From positions 110,102-174,101 of the forward strand of contig CALYDL010000001.1 in the NCBI GenBank assembly GCA_944325145.1: DNA of 64,000 nt, given 5' to 3'. Shown piece by piece: positions 9,477-17,091 of this stretch (position 1 is the first letter of the stretch; each line of letters begins with the position of its first letter). The position numbers and the translations under genes are program-made. Under the pieces are notes generated by a model. That model saw only the letters and a list, made by a program, of their open reading frames with translations. It was not told the DNA's origin and did no database searches. Source of the DNA: Candidatus Gastranaerophilales bacterium. Lineage in GTDB: Bacteria > Cyanobacteriota > Vampirovibrionia > Gastranaerophilales > Gastranaerophilaceae.

Positions 9477-10004
9477 TTGGTGGGCGAATTCAATAAAATA
9501 TCAGAAATTTTAGATGAACAGGTTTTTAACAAAAATGCCTGCCTTGCTTCGGTTAAAAAAGCTGTTGCATTTGGCTTTTGGAAAAATATAACAGGGCCTA
9601 AATTTGCAAAATTTTCAAAGCCTTATGATATTAAAGGGAAAACTCTTTTAGTTGCGGTTAAAAACCCTGCCGTTATGCAGGAATTGATATTTTATAAAGC
9701 AACGCTTCTTGAAAAAATTAAAAACTATTTCTCGCCAATAAACATTGAAATTGAAGAAATAAGGTATGATTATAAAAATTGGCAGCAAGTTTCAGTTGGA
9801 ACATCTTACCTCAAAGGCGATGAAAGTTTAGAATATTATTCAAAAGAAGAAATTGAAGAAGTTAAGCTCGGCAAATATGAAGAAGAAGAACTTCAAAAAG
9901 TTACAAATACAATTTCAAATTTAACTTTCTTAGATGAAAAATTAAGAAATTCTATGAAAAAAAATATAATTAATTCGGCAAAAGCAAAGAAAATAAGAAA
10001 TTAA
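9477..10004 (+). CDS. dciA: DciA-like (DUF721) protein
   Basis: 175 residues. The N-terminal 100 residues follow the DUF721/DciA pattern: a short helix, a conserved aromatic (AFGFWKNITGPKFAKFSKP), then KGKTLLVAVKNPAVMQELIFYKATLLEKI, which matches the typical hydrophobic strand and helix. DciA loads the replicative helicase DnaB in bacteria lacking DnaC or DnaI. The C-terminal 70 residues are charged and helical and look lineage-specific. The start is TTG at 9477; GTG at 9480 is equally compatible with the AAGGAAG ribosome-binding site. First gene of an operon ending with ruvX and DUF1292. Confidence 0.75.
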   Translation: MVGEFNKISEILDEQVFNKNACLASVKKAVAFGFWKNITGPKFAKFSKPYDIKGKTLLVAVKNPAVMQELIFYKATLLEKIKNYFSPINIEIEEIRYDYKNWQQVSVGTSYLKGDESLEYYSKEEIEEVKLGKYEEEELQKVTNTISNLTFLDEKLRNSMKKNIINSAKAKKIRN

Positions 10005-10016
10005 AGGTAAAAAAAA

Positions 10017-10271
10017 GTGACAGAAAAAGAACACAAAGTTTTATCATTTGGAAAAAAACAAAAATCAGAAAAAAAAGAAGTTAAAAATATTGAATATTGC
10101 AGCTTCTGCAAACGCCCCAACACGGAAGTGCCAAAAATGGTAAAAGGCCCCGATGTTAATATTTGCTCGGAATGCACATTAATTGCCGTTCAATATTTAA
10201 TCTTGCAAGATGGTGTTTTATCTAAAGAAGCTCAAAAAATTCTTGATTTATTCTGGGGAGCAAAAAACTAA
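10017..10271 (+). CDS. ClpX-type C4 zinc-finger protein without the AAA+ domain
   Basis: 84 residues from a GTG start. Residues about 27-55 read YCSFCKRP...ICSEC, the CxxC...CxxC zinc-binding domain found at the N-terminus of ClpX, but no ATPase follows: the protein ends 29 residues later. In ClpX this domain dimerises and binds substrates or adaptors, so a stand-alone copy could act as an adaptor; that is inference. The N-terminal 25 residues are very Lys-rich. The next gene starts immediately after its stop codon. Confidence 0.8.
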   Translation: MTEKEHKVLSFGKKQKSEKKEVKNIEYCSFCKRPNTEVPKMVKGPDVNICSECTLIAVQYLILQDGVLSKEAQKILDLFWGAKN

Positions 10272-11897
10272 ATGCCGTTGAATAAACTTCAAATAAAGGC
10301 CAAGGTTTTTGAAATAATAAACCCCTTAAGAGATTTAGACGCAATTGATGATAAAATTATTTCAAAAGCAATAAAAGAAATTAAAGCAATTAAAGAGGCT
10401 GATTTTGAATTTATTGCAAGAATTTTAATTAAAGAAGCCGATGTAAAAACAACAAAAAGCGCAGGTGCTTTTTTGTATATGGCAGAAAACTTAGCGCCTG
10501 AATCTTTTATTGAATTAATTTTAAAAGAATTAAATTCCAACAAAATTCCCGATTCAAGAAAAATGTTTTTCTTAAACATTTTATCAGGGCTTGGAATTAA
10601 ATTTAATGCAGATGATATAAACAGCTACTTAAAAAACCCCGATGAAGCAATTAACAAAGAAACTTCAAGGTTTTTGGAATGCGCCAAAATAGACCCTGAA
10701 GCGCAAATAGACTTTTTAGATTTTTATTTTTCATCTGACGCCTTGGATAAAAAAGAACTTATAAATTCCGTTATAAAAGATTTCGAAGGCGACAGGCTTA
10801 TTAACATTTTATCGCCCCTTGCGCTTAGTGCCGATGACAAAGAAGCCATTGAATTATGCCTGAATATTATGGAAAAACAAAAATCTTTAATTTCAATAAA
10901 ACCTCTTAAGTATTTATCAAATTTAAAAACAAGCGCAAAAATTCAAAACAAAGCTTTTAAAATTTTGCAAAAAATGAAAATGTCGGGCTTTTACAGTGAA
11001 AGCAAACTCTATAATTTTTATAAAACCCTTTTAAGAGATTTTGAAGAGCCAAAAGCGGCAATAACAACACCTGATGGCAACTCAAACTTTTCTGTTTTAA
11101 TTTCAAGAAAAACCCGCCAAGGAAGCTGTTTTTTATTTTTTGTTGCAATAAACATTGAACTTGGCCCTTTTTCTTGTTTCGGGTTTTCTTCTTTAACAGA
11201 AAACGACCACGACACAATTATAAAAAGGTTTTTTAATTCAAGAGAAAGGTTTTTTATACCAATAGAAGAAGCAAAAGCCATTTTAAATACATTAACCCTA
11301 AGAAGAATTTCTTTGAATAAAATAATTCCTTATGAATATTTTTGCTGGGAAAGGCTTTTAGATGATGTTGAGCCCAAAGATGGCGAGCTTTTTCAAATTT
11401 TAGAAAAAAACCTTACAAAAAAAGAATTGACAAGTGAAGTTCAAAATCTTACAGATAATTCGCCATATTTTGAAAATTGGTTTTTCAGGTACTCAAAAAA
11501 TATACCTTGGTTTTCAAAAATGATGGATAAAATTTTAGAATTAAAAGATGAAGAACTTTATAAAATAAACGGTTTAATTGAAGAATATTCAAAAAATGAA
11601 GACCTTAAAGAAGCAATTAAAAAAAGGTTAAAGTTTTTGGCATATTGCCTTAATAAAAACAACAAAAAAGAACTTGCAGATACATATTATTCTTTAATTT
11701 TTAATGAAAAAGAACTAAAAACATTTTTAGAAAACATTTTAAAAAGAAGCGTATATGAATTTGCACTAACACTAAACCTTCCAAGAAAAGAAGAAGCAGG
11801 CCTATTTAAAAAACCTGAGAACAAAAAAGACAACAAAAAAGCAAAACTAATTATAGATTTTGTTGAAAAAGAATGGATAGATAAAAATGGAAATTAA
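10272..11897 (+). CDS. Hypothetical protein, 541 aa, helical-repeat N-terminus
   Basis: Not recognised as a named family. Residues 1-260 look like repeated amphipathic helices (HEAT-like spacing). Residues about 270-350 are more strand-rich and aromatic (SVLISRKTRQGSCFLFFVAI, GPFSCFGFSS). The C-terminal 180 residues are helical again and Lys-rich. There is no signal peptide or TM segment, so it is probably cytoplasmic. It starts directly after the zinc-finger gene and overlaps ruvX by 11 bases, so it belongs to the dciA-ruvX operon. A scaffold or adaptor role is possible from the repeat architecture. Confidence 0.8.
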   Translation: MPLNKLQIKAKVFEIINPLRDLDAIDDKIISKAIKEIKAIKEADFEFIARILIKEADVKTTKSAGAFLYMAENLAPESFIELILKELNSNKIPDSRKMFFLNILSGLGIKFNADDINSYLKNPDEAINKETSRFLECAKIDPEAQIDFLDFYFSSDALDKKELINSVIKDFEGDRLINILSPLALSADDKEAIELCLNIMEKQKSLISIKPLKYLSNLKTSAKIQNKAFKILQKMKMSGFYSESKLYNFYKTLLRDFEEPKAAITTPDGNSNFSVLISRKTRQGSCFLFFVAINIELGPFSCFGFSSLTENDHDTIIKRFFNSRERFFIPIEEAKAILNTLTLRRISLNKIIPYEYFCWERLLDDVEPKDGELFQILEKNLTKKELTSEVQNLTDNSPYFENWFFRYSKNIPWFSKMMDKILELKDEELYKINGLIEEYSKNEDLKEAIKKRLKFLAYCLNKNNKKELADTYYSLIFNEKELKTFLENILKRSVYEFALTLNLPRKEEAGLFKKPENKKDNKKAKLIIDFVEKEWIDKNGN

Positions 11898-12306
11898 AGA
11901 AAGAGTTTTAGCGCTTGATGTTGGCGATAAAAGAATAGGAGTTGCCGTTTCAGACCCTTTCTTTCTTTTTGCGACAGGCTTGAAGGTTATAATTCGTGAA
12001 AATGACAACAAGGCACTTGAAGAAATTAAAGAAATCTGTCAAACTTATAAAATAAAAAAAATCATTGTAGGGCTTCCTTATAATATGGATGGTTCTATTG
12101 GCGCTCAAGCCAAAAAAACCGTTAAATTTACGGAAAAACTTGAAAGTGATTTTGAAATAATATATAGAGATGAAAGGCTAACTTCTTTTGAAGCGGAAGA
12201 AATGCTAAAAAAAGAAAACAAAAAATACACAAAAAATAAAGGCCTTGTTGATATTAAAGCAGCGTGTATCATTTTACAATCATATATAGGAGAACAAAAT
12301 GGATAA
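11887..12306 (+). CDS. ruvX: RuvX/YqgF family nuclease (putative pre-16S rRNA nuclease)
   Basis: 139 residues, normal length. It shows the RNase H-like YqgF signature: LALDVGDKRIGVAVSDP at the N-terminus with the first catalytic Asp, IVGLPYNMDGS in the middle, RDERLTSFEAEE, and the C-terminal VDIKAACIILQSYI with the last catalytic Asp. Family role: maturation of the 5' end of 16S rRNA, earlier proposed as a Holliday junction resolvase. The ATG lies inside the end of the preceding gene, and the gene overlaps the DUF1292 gene by 8 bases. The ruvX-DUF1292 linkage is also known in Firmicutes (yrrK-yrzB). Confidence 0.93.
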   Translation: MEIKERVLALDVGDKRIGVAVSDPFFLFATGLKVIIRENDNKALEEIKEICQTYKIKKIIVGLPYNMDGSIGAQAKKTVKFTEKLESDFEIIYRDERLTSFEAEEMLKKENKKYTKNKGLVDIKAACIILQSYIGEQNG

Positions 12307-12610
12307 CAATACAGAAGAATTGCAAGTTATTAAAACAGTCGGCGAAAACGGCGAAGAAGTTGAATTAAAACTTTTAGACATAGTAACGGTAGATGACACT
12401 GATTATGCACTTTTATTGCCCGTTGATGAAGAAGCAAATGAAGATAGCGAAGTTGTTTTAATGAGATTAAAAAAAGAAGGCGATGAATATCTTTTTGAAA
12501 CAATTGAAGATGACGATGAATTTAATGAAGTTGCAAAACTGTTGGCAGAAGATGACGAATGCGACTGCGATTGTGACGAAGGCTGCAATTGCGGCTGCCA
12601 TAACCATTAA
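12299..12610 (+). CDS. DUF1292 (YrzB-like) protein with a Cys/His-rich tail
   Basis: 103 residues. The first 80 follow the DUF1292 pattern: acidic, with ILDIVTVDDTDYALLLPV-like strands and an ELLFETIEDDDEF-like block that ends AKLLAE. The last 18 residues are unusual: DECDCDCDEGCNCGCHNH, six Cys and two His among acidic residues, suggesting metal binding. It overlaps the end of ruvX and is followed by a strong terminator. Function of DUF1292 is not established. Confidence 0.85.
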   Translation: MDNNTEELQVIKTVGENGEEVELKLLDIVTVDDTDYALLLPVDEEANEDSEVVLMRLKKEGDEYLFETIEDDDEFNEVAKLLAEDDECDCDCDEGCNCGCHNH

Positions 12611-12625
12611 TTTTAAAAAAATTTA

Positions 12626-12653
12626 AGGGGGCTTAATTGCCCCCTATTTTTTT
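12626..12653 (+). terminator. Rho-independent terminator after the ruvX operon
   Basis: AGGGGGC and GCCCCCT pair around a TTAATT loop and are followed by ATTTTTTT. The hairpin ends at the glyA stop codon, and its other flank is also A/T-rich, so it may serve both convergent transcripts. Confidence 0.9.
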
Positions 12654-13905
12654 ATGCTTCACATTTTTCTAAAAGTTCAGGATACAAAGGAAAATCATCG
12701 CAAAGTTTTTGAGTTCTTTTTCTTAAATTTTCCTTTTCATCTCTTTTTAAAATGCAATCTGCAATAATTTTGCCGATTTCAATCATTTCTTTTTCCTTAA
12801 ACCCTCTTGTGGTTACAGCAGGAACGCCTATTCTGACACCGGATGTTACAAAGGGCGATTTAGGGTCATTTGGAACGGTGTTTTTATTTGCAGTTATGCC
12901 GATTTCTTCCAATTCATTTGCAACGTCTTTGCCTGTTTTATCAAGTTTTATAAGGTTAACTGTCATAAGGTGGTTTTCTGTGCCGTTTCCAACAATATCA
13001 ATGCCTTCATTCATTAAAGTTTCGGCTAAAACTTTTGCATTTTTTATAATTTGGTTTGCATAATCAATAAATTCCGGTTTAAGAGCTTCTAATAATGCAA
13101 CTGCTTTTGCTGCAATCACATGTTCTAAAGGCCCGCCTTGAATTCCCGGGAAAACCGCTTTGTCTATTCCTTGGGCGTGTTCTTCTTTGCACATAATAAT
13201 GCCGCCTCTTGGGCCTCTTAAAGTTTTATGGGTTGTTGTTGTAATAAAATCTGCATAAGGAACAGGGCTTGGGTGAACTCCGCCTGCAACAAGCGCTGCA
13301 ATGTGGGCAATATCTGCCATTAAATATGCACCAACTTTATCTGCAATTTCTCTAAATCTTCTAAAATCAATAATTTTAGAATAGTTGCTTGCACCTGCAA
13401 TAATTAATTTCGGTTTGCATTCAAGAGCAGTTTTTTCAAGCTCATCATAATCAATTTCACCGTTTTCATTAACGCCATAGCTTACAATGTTAAAATAAAG
13501 CCCTGAAAAATTAACGGGTGAACCGTGGGTTAAGTGGCCGCCATTTGATAAATCCATTCCCATAACGGTATCGCCATATTTAAGAGCGTATAAAAAAACA
13601 GCCATATTAGCTTGTGCACCTGAATGAGGCTGAACATTAGCGTGGTCGCAGCCAAAAAGTTTTTTACACCTTTCAACAGCTAATTCTTCAATTTTATCTA
13701 CATTTTCGCAACCGTTATAAAACCTTTTATAAGGCTTTCCTTCAGCATATTTATTTGTTAAAACGCTTCCTTGAGCTGCCATAACGGCGGTTGATGTAAA
13801 GTTTTCAGATGCTATTAATTCAATTGTGTTTTGCTGCCTTTTTAATTCAGCTTCAATTAAATTGGCAACTTCGATATCTTCTTTTCTTATAACGTCAAGT
13901 TCCAT
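12652..13905 (-). CDS. glyA: Serine hydroxymethyltransferase
   Basis: 417 residues, typical length. Key motifs: [23 protein letters not shown] near the N-terminus, [24 protein letters not shown], and the PLP-lysine motif [14 protein letters not shown] near residue 225. It converts serine and tetrahydrofolate to glycine and 5,10-methylene-THF, supplying one-carbon units; ThyX in this window uses that cofactor. Transcribed alone on the minus strand, convergent with the ruvX operon and divergent from typA. A run of six G about 8 bases before the ATG serves as the Shine-Dalgarno. No glycine riboswitch is evident in the short leader. Confidence 0.98.
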   Translation of the reverse strand: MELDVIRKEDIEVANLIEAELKRQQNTIELIASENFTSTAVMAAQGSVLTNKYAEGKPYKRFYNGCENVDKIEELAVERCKKLFGCDHANVQPHSGAQANMAVFLYALKYGDTVMGMDLSNGGHLTHGSPVNFSGLYFNIVSYGVNENGEIDYDELEKTALECKPKLIIAGASNYSKIIDFRRFREIADKVGAYLMADIAHIAALVAGGVHPSPVPYADFITTTTHKTLRGPRGGIIMCKEEHAQGIDKAVFPGIQGGPLEHVIAAKAVALLEALKPEFIDYANQIIKNAKVLAETLMNEGIDIVGNGTENHLMTVNLIKLDKTGKDVANELEEIGITANKNTVPNDPKSPFVTSGVRIGVPAVTTRGFKEKEMIEIGKIIADCILKRDEKENLRKRTQKLCDDFPLYPELLEKCEA

Positions 13906-14029
13906 TAAAACTTACCCCCCTTAAAAATAACAATTTATTAAATTTTACTTTCAAATAGAATAATAGTAAAGTTAAGTTTTTTTGTTATAAAATAATTTAG
14001 TAAACAATAACTATCAGGATTAACAACAT

Positions 14030-15820
14030 ATGAAAAAGAAAAATATCAGAAATATTGCAATTATTGCCCATGTTGACCATGGCAAAACAACACTTGTAGA
14101 TTGCATTTTGCAGCAAACAGGTGTTTTTAAAGAACACCAAGAAGCAGGTGTTTGTGTTTTAGACAATAACGACATTGAACGTGAACGCGGCATTACTATT
14201 TTATCAAAGAATGTTTCAGTTAATTATAAGGGTGTAAAAATTAATGTTGTAGACACCCCCGGCCACGCAGATTTTGGCGGCGAAGTTGAAAGGGTTCTTG
14301 GTATGGTAGATGGCGCCCTTTTAATCGTAGATGCTCAAGAAGGCCCAATGCCGCAAACAAGGTTTGTTCTATCAAAAGCACTTGAAATGGGCTTAAAAAT
14401 AATTCTTGTTGTAAATAAAATCGACAAACAAGGGGCAGACCCAAACGGCACAATAGATAAAGTTTTTGACCTTTTTACGGAATTAACCGACAACGAAGAA
14501 TTAATTGATTTTCCAATCATCTATGCAAGTTCTCTTCATAAATTTGCAAAAAAAGAATTAGAAGATGAATCAGACAATATAATTCCATTGTTAGATTGCA
14601 TTTTAGAAAACATTAAACCCCCAAAAGGCGATGAAGAAGCCACCTTGCAATTCCAAGCAACAACATTGGATTACAATGAATATGTTGGAAGAATTGCAAT
14701 CGGAAGAATTATAAACGGCAAGATTAAATCACAAGATACGGTAACTTTAATTAAATCGGATGGAACTTTCCAAAAAGGCAAAATTACCAAACTGTTTGGT
14801 TTTAAAGACCTTGGCAGAGTTGAAATTCAAGAAGCGGAAGCAGGCGACATTGTTGGTGTTGCAGGCTTTCCTGAAATTCAAATCGGCGAAACCTTATCAA
14901 GCGTTGTAAACCCGATTGCACTCCCTTTAATTCATATCGATGAACCAACTTTGCAGATGAATTTTTCCGTTAACGATTCACCTTTTGCAGGGCAAGAGGG
15001 CAAATTTGTAACAAGCCGTCAATTAAGAAAAAGACTTTATTTGGAACTTGAAAAAAACGTATCTTTGAGGGTTGAAGACACGGATTCCACAGATGTTTTC
15101 AGAGTATCAGGCAGGGGCGAGCTTCATTTATCAATTTTAATTGAACAAATGAGAAGAGAAGGTTATGAATTTCAAGTTTCAAAGCCCGAAGTTATCTTTA
15201 AAAAGGATGAAGAAGGCGAAATTTTAGAACCTTATGAAAATTTAATTATAGATGTTCCCGATGAATATACAGGCTCTGTTATTGAAAGAATTTCAAACAG
15301 AAAAGGCCAAATGTTAAATATGGAAACGGGTCTAAAAAGAACAAACATTGATTTTTCAATTCCCGCAAGAGGGTTAATCGGCTTTAGGTCTGAATTTATA
15401 AGAATGACCAAAGGCGAAGGCATTATGTATCATACATTTGAAAAATATGCACCATACGCCGGCGATATGCAACGCCACAGAAATGGTTCTCTGATTGCTT
15501 TTGAAGATGGCGAAGCAATTCCTTATGCACTTCACCAATTTGAAGATAGGGGCGTATTTTTTGTAACTCCAAAAACAAAGGTTTACAAAGGAATGATTAT
15601 AGGCGAATGCAACAGGCCTCAAGATATTGCGGTTAACATTTGCAAAACCAAAAAATTAACCAATATGAGATCAGCAACGGCAGATGTTATGGTAACTTTG
15701 CAATCTCCAAGAATCATGAGCTTGGAAGATTCGCTTGAATATATAGCAGATGATGAATTGGTTGAAGTAACTCCTGAAAATATAAGAATAAGAAAAGCAA
15801 ACTTAACTAAAATAAGATAA
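14030..15820 (+). CDS. typA: Ribosome-associated GTPase TypA/BipA
   Basis: 596 residues. GTPase motifs: [12 protein letters not shown] (P-loop, residues about 13-24), ERERGITI (switch I), [21 protein letters not shown] (G3) and NKIDKQGA (G4). The C-terminal TypA-specific domain contains [10 protein letters not shown] and [14 protein letters not shown]. Known role: EF-G-like GTPase needed for ribosome assembly or stress adaptation. Single gene between glyA (divergent) and a small regulator (convergent), ending at a strong bidirectional terminator. Confidence 0.97.
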   Translation: MKKKNIRNIAIIAHVDHGKTTLVDCILQQTGVFKEHQEAGVCVLDNNDIERERGITILSKNVSVNYKGVKINVVDTPGHADFGGEVERVLGMVDGALLIVDAQEGPMPQTRFVLSKALEMGLKIILVVNKIDKQGADPNGTIDKVFDLFTELTDNEELIDFPIIYASSLHKFAKKELEDESDNIIPLLDCILENIKPPKGDEEATLQFQATTLDYNEYVGRIAIGRIINGKIKSQDTVTLIKSDGTFQKGKITKLFGFKDLGRVEIQEAEAGDIVGVAGFPEIQIGETLSSVVNPIALPLIHIDEPTLQMNFSVNDSPFAGQEGKFVTSRQLRKRLYLELEKNVSLRVEDTDSTDVFRVSGRGELHLSILIEQMRREGYEFQVSKPEVIFKKDEEGEILEPYENLIIDVPDEYTGSVIERISNRKGQMLNMETGLKRTNIDFSIPARGLIGFRSEFIRMTKGEGIMYHTFEKYAPYAGDMQRHRNGSLIAFEDGEAIPYALHQFEDRGVFFVTPKTKVYKGMIIGECNRPQDIAVNICKTKKLTNMRSATADVMVTLQSPRIMSLEDSLEYIADDELVEVTPENIRIRKANLTKIR

Positions 15821-15836
15821 ATAGCTAAACCATAAT

Positions 15837-15870
15837 AAATGCGCCTTAAAAATAGGGCGCATTTATTTTT
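15837..15870 (+). terminator. Terminator after typA (bidirectional)
   Basis: AAATGCGCC and GGCGCATTT form a 9-bp stem with a 10-base loop followed by ATTTTT. The right arm overlaps the last codons of the convergent XRE gene, so one hairpin can end both transcripts. Confidence 0.88.
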
Positions 15871-16084
15871 CAAAAAATTCTTTTAAATTTATATTAAATA
15901 CATGCGCGAGTTTTAAAAGCAGCCTTAGGCTTAGTTTTTCTTTATTATTTTCTAATCTGCTTATAAACTCTCTTGAACAATCAAGTTTTTCTGCAAATTT
16001 TTCCTGAGATAACTTATTAGCTTTTCTTATTTCCCGAATTTTTTTTGAAAAAAATTTGTGATACATTACTTCATAATTTTGCAT
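15863..16084 (-). CDS. Small XRE-family helix-turn-helix regulator
   Basis: About 73 residues, a single HTH_3 domain: IREIRKANKLSQEKFAEKLDCSREFISRLEN, then helices ending NLKEFFEK. No sensor or enzyme domain. An in-frame ATG exists at 16099, but I prefer 16084: it has a GAGAA ribosome-binding-like sequence at the right distance, and the earlier ATG lies inside an inverted repeat and just after a TATAAA box. Probably a DNA-binding autoregulator. It is divergent from a 32-codon ORF, with overlapping promoter elements between. Confidence 0.85.
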   Translation of the reverse strand: MQNYEVMYHKFFSKKIREIRKANKLSQEKFAEKLDCSREFISRLENNKEKLSLRLLLKLAHVFNINLKEFFEK

Positions 16085-16096
16085 ACTAACAATTCT

Positions 16097-16121
16097 CATA
16101 GTTTATAATGTAATTACTATG
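16097..16121. promoter_or_regulatory. Putative operator between the XRE gene and the small divergent ORF
   Basis: CATAGT (16097-16102) and ACTATG (16116-16121) form a perfect inverted repeat with a 13-base AT-rich centre containing TATAAT (16104-16109) for rightward transcription. On the other strand, TATAAA with a GTAACA -35-like box 17 bases away could drive the XRE gene. A dimeric HTH protein bound here would cover both -10 regions. Confidence 0.5.
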
Positions 16122-16149
16122 AAGTGTTACATCACATTTTGGAGCAAAT

Positions 16150-16248
16150 ATGAAAAATAATTTGAAAGTTAATTTGAAAAAACTTTCAATAAGAAAAATA
16201 AATTGTACTCAAAATAGTGTTAAATACAAGCACAGGTTTAATAGATAA
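16150..16248 (+). CDS. Putative 32-aa basic peptide
   Basis: ATG-to-TAA ORF of 32 codons with GGAG five bases upstream. The product is very basic (about 12 Lys/Arg) with no clear TM segment, starting MKNNLKVNLKKLSIRK. It is divergent from a small XRE regulator across a palindromic promoter region and followed 50 bases later by a terminator hairpin, so the transcript may be about 200 bases. It could be a peptide gene, a small RNA, or a chance ORF; codon content cannot decide at this length. Confidence 0.4.
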   Translation: MKNNLKVNLKKLSIRKINCTQNSVKYKHRFNR

Positions 16249-16300
16249 AAATTCATAAAACAAGCTCAAAATAGTGCATAGTACATATTTTTCATTTTAT

Positions 16301-16324
16301 GCACCCTTGCGGGTGCTTATTTTT
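16301..16324 (+). terminator. Rho-independent terminator
   Basis: GCACCC-TTGC-GGGTGC followed by TTATTTTT. Ends rightward transcripts from the 16104 promoter region. Confidence 0.85.
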
Positions 16325-16605
16325 AAGTCAATAAGACACAGGATTTTAATAGTAAAAACTTGCAGCATGACTCACATAAAACGCGGTGCGCTTCTTTTAA
16401 GGATTTTTGCGAGAGGATAAAAGCGAAGCGATTGCATCCTGACAGGAACTTAGTGGGGCTAAATATATTAATGGTGAAAATTCGCGCCTTGGAGACTCTG
16501 CCGACTGAAAAAGTGACTAAATGTCACTTTTGAAGGAGAGGGCAAGTTGAAAACTTGCACAAGGGCAGGAACTTAATGAGGTTAAATATATTAATGGTGA
16601 AAATT
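16325..16605. other. Structured non-coding segment left of tRNA-Arg
   Basis: No credible ORF. Less AT-rich than its surroundings and rich in inverted repeats: CGCTTC...GAAGCG with TTTTA...TAAAA inside (about 16390-16430), a perfect 9-bp hairpin AAAAGTGAC/GTCACTTTT (16509-16531), and a 7-bp hairpin GCAAGTT/AACTTGC (16542-16558). It may be a non-coding RNA or the scar of a small mobile element; I recognise no known family. Confidence 0.5.
16443..16489. repeat. 47-bp direct repeat, distal copy (contains tRNA-Arg 3' end)
   Basis: Matches 16566-16612 at 44 of 47 positions, offset 123 bp. It ends with GCGCCT, which in the proximal copy is the 3' acceptor strand of tRNA-Arg. The 76 bp between the copies fold into two hairpins. 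Confidence 0.85.
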
Positions 16606-16612
16606 CGCGCCT
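16566..16612. repeat. 47-bp direct repeat, proximal copy
   Basis: Proximal copy of the repeat at 16443-16489. Its last seven bases are the 3' end of the tRNA-Arg gene, so the repeated unit spans the tRNA terminus and its downstream flank. Confidence 0.85.
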
Positions 16613-16679
16613 GGAGGGATTCGAACCCCCGACCTTTTGGTTCGTAGCCAAACACTCTATCCAACTGAGCTACAGGCGC
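16606..16679 (-). tRNA. tRNA-Arg (anticodon ACG)
   Basis: 74-base cloverleaf on the minus strand. The acceptor strands GCGCCTG and CAGGCGC pair, the D-arm reads GCTCAGTTGGATAGAGT, the anticodon loop CTACGAA gives ACG (read as ICG, decoding CGN), and the T-arm contains GGTTCGAATCC. No CCA is encoded. Fragments of both ends of this gene are duplicated in the flanks. Confidence 0.95.
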
Positions 16680-16680
16680 A

Positions 16681-17034
16681 AATATTAAATTTTCAAACTT
16701 CCCATGTCAGTTGGATAGAGTTTAATTTTTCCTAATGTTTGAATTTTGTTTTCAACAAAATATCAAACGGCCAACTGAGCTACAGGCGCAAATATTAAAT
16801 TTTCAAACTTCCCATGCCAGTTATTATAGAGTTTAATTTTTCCTAATGTTTGAATTTTGTTTTCAACAAAATATCAAACGGCCAACTGAGCAAGAGAGCG
16901 CAAATATTAAATTTTCAAACTTCCCATGCCAGTTATTATAGAGTTTAATTTTTCCTAATGTTTGAATTTTGTTTTCAATAAAATATCAAACGGCCAACTG
17001 AGCAAGAGAGCGCAAATATTAAATTTTCAAACTT
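16681..17034. repeat. Tandem array of 110-112 bp units, each ending in a tRNA-Arg 5' fragment
   Basis: Three units (16681-16790, 16791-16902, 16903-17014) plus a 20-bp partial fourth, lying just upstream of tRNA-Arg in its direction of transcription. Each unit begins AATATTAAATTTTCAAACTT and contains an internal hairpin (GTTTGA...TCAAAC with TTTTGTT...AACAAAA inside). Each ends with CCAACTGAGC plus an acceptor-like segment: the exact tRNA 5' end in unit 1, a changed AAGAGAGCGCA version in units 2 and 3. Unit 1 also carries a 14-base inverted copy of the tRNA D-arm at 16707-16720. Confidence 0.9.
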
Positions 17035-17091
17035 TTTGCCAAATGCAACAAAATAACATAACTATTCTACCCAAAAAAGCTAAATAATCAA

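Noticed and set aside
13906..14029. Glycine riboswitch upstream of glyA
   Set aside because: Only about 120 bases shared with the typA promoter region; no paired glycine-aptamer helices or GG-A core could be seen.
16150..16605. Prophage or insertion sequence beside tRNA-Arg
   Set aside because: No integrase, transposase or terminal inverted repeats of IS type were found; only short duplications of tRNA ends remain.
16681..17034. CRISPR array
   Set aside because: Units are 110-112 bp and nearly identical along their full length, with no short repeat plus unique spacer pattern and no cas genes in the window.
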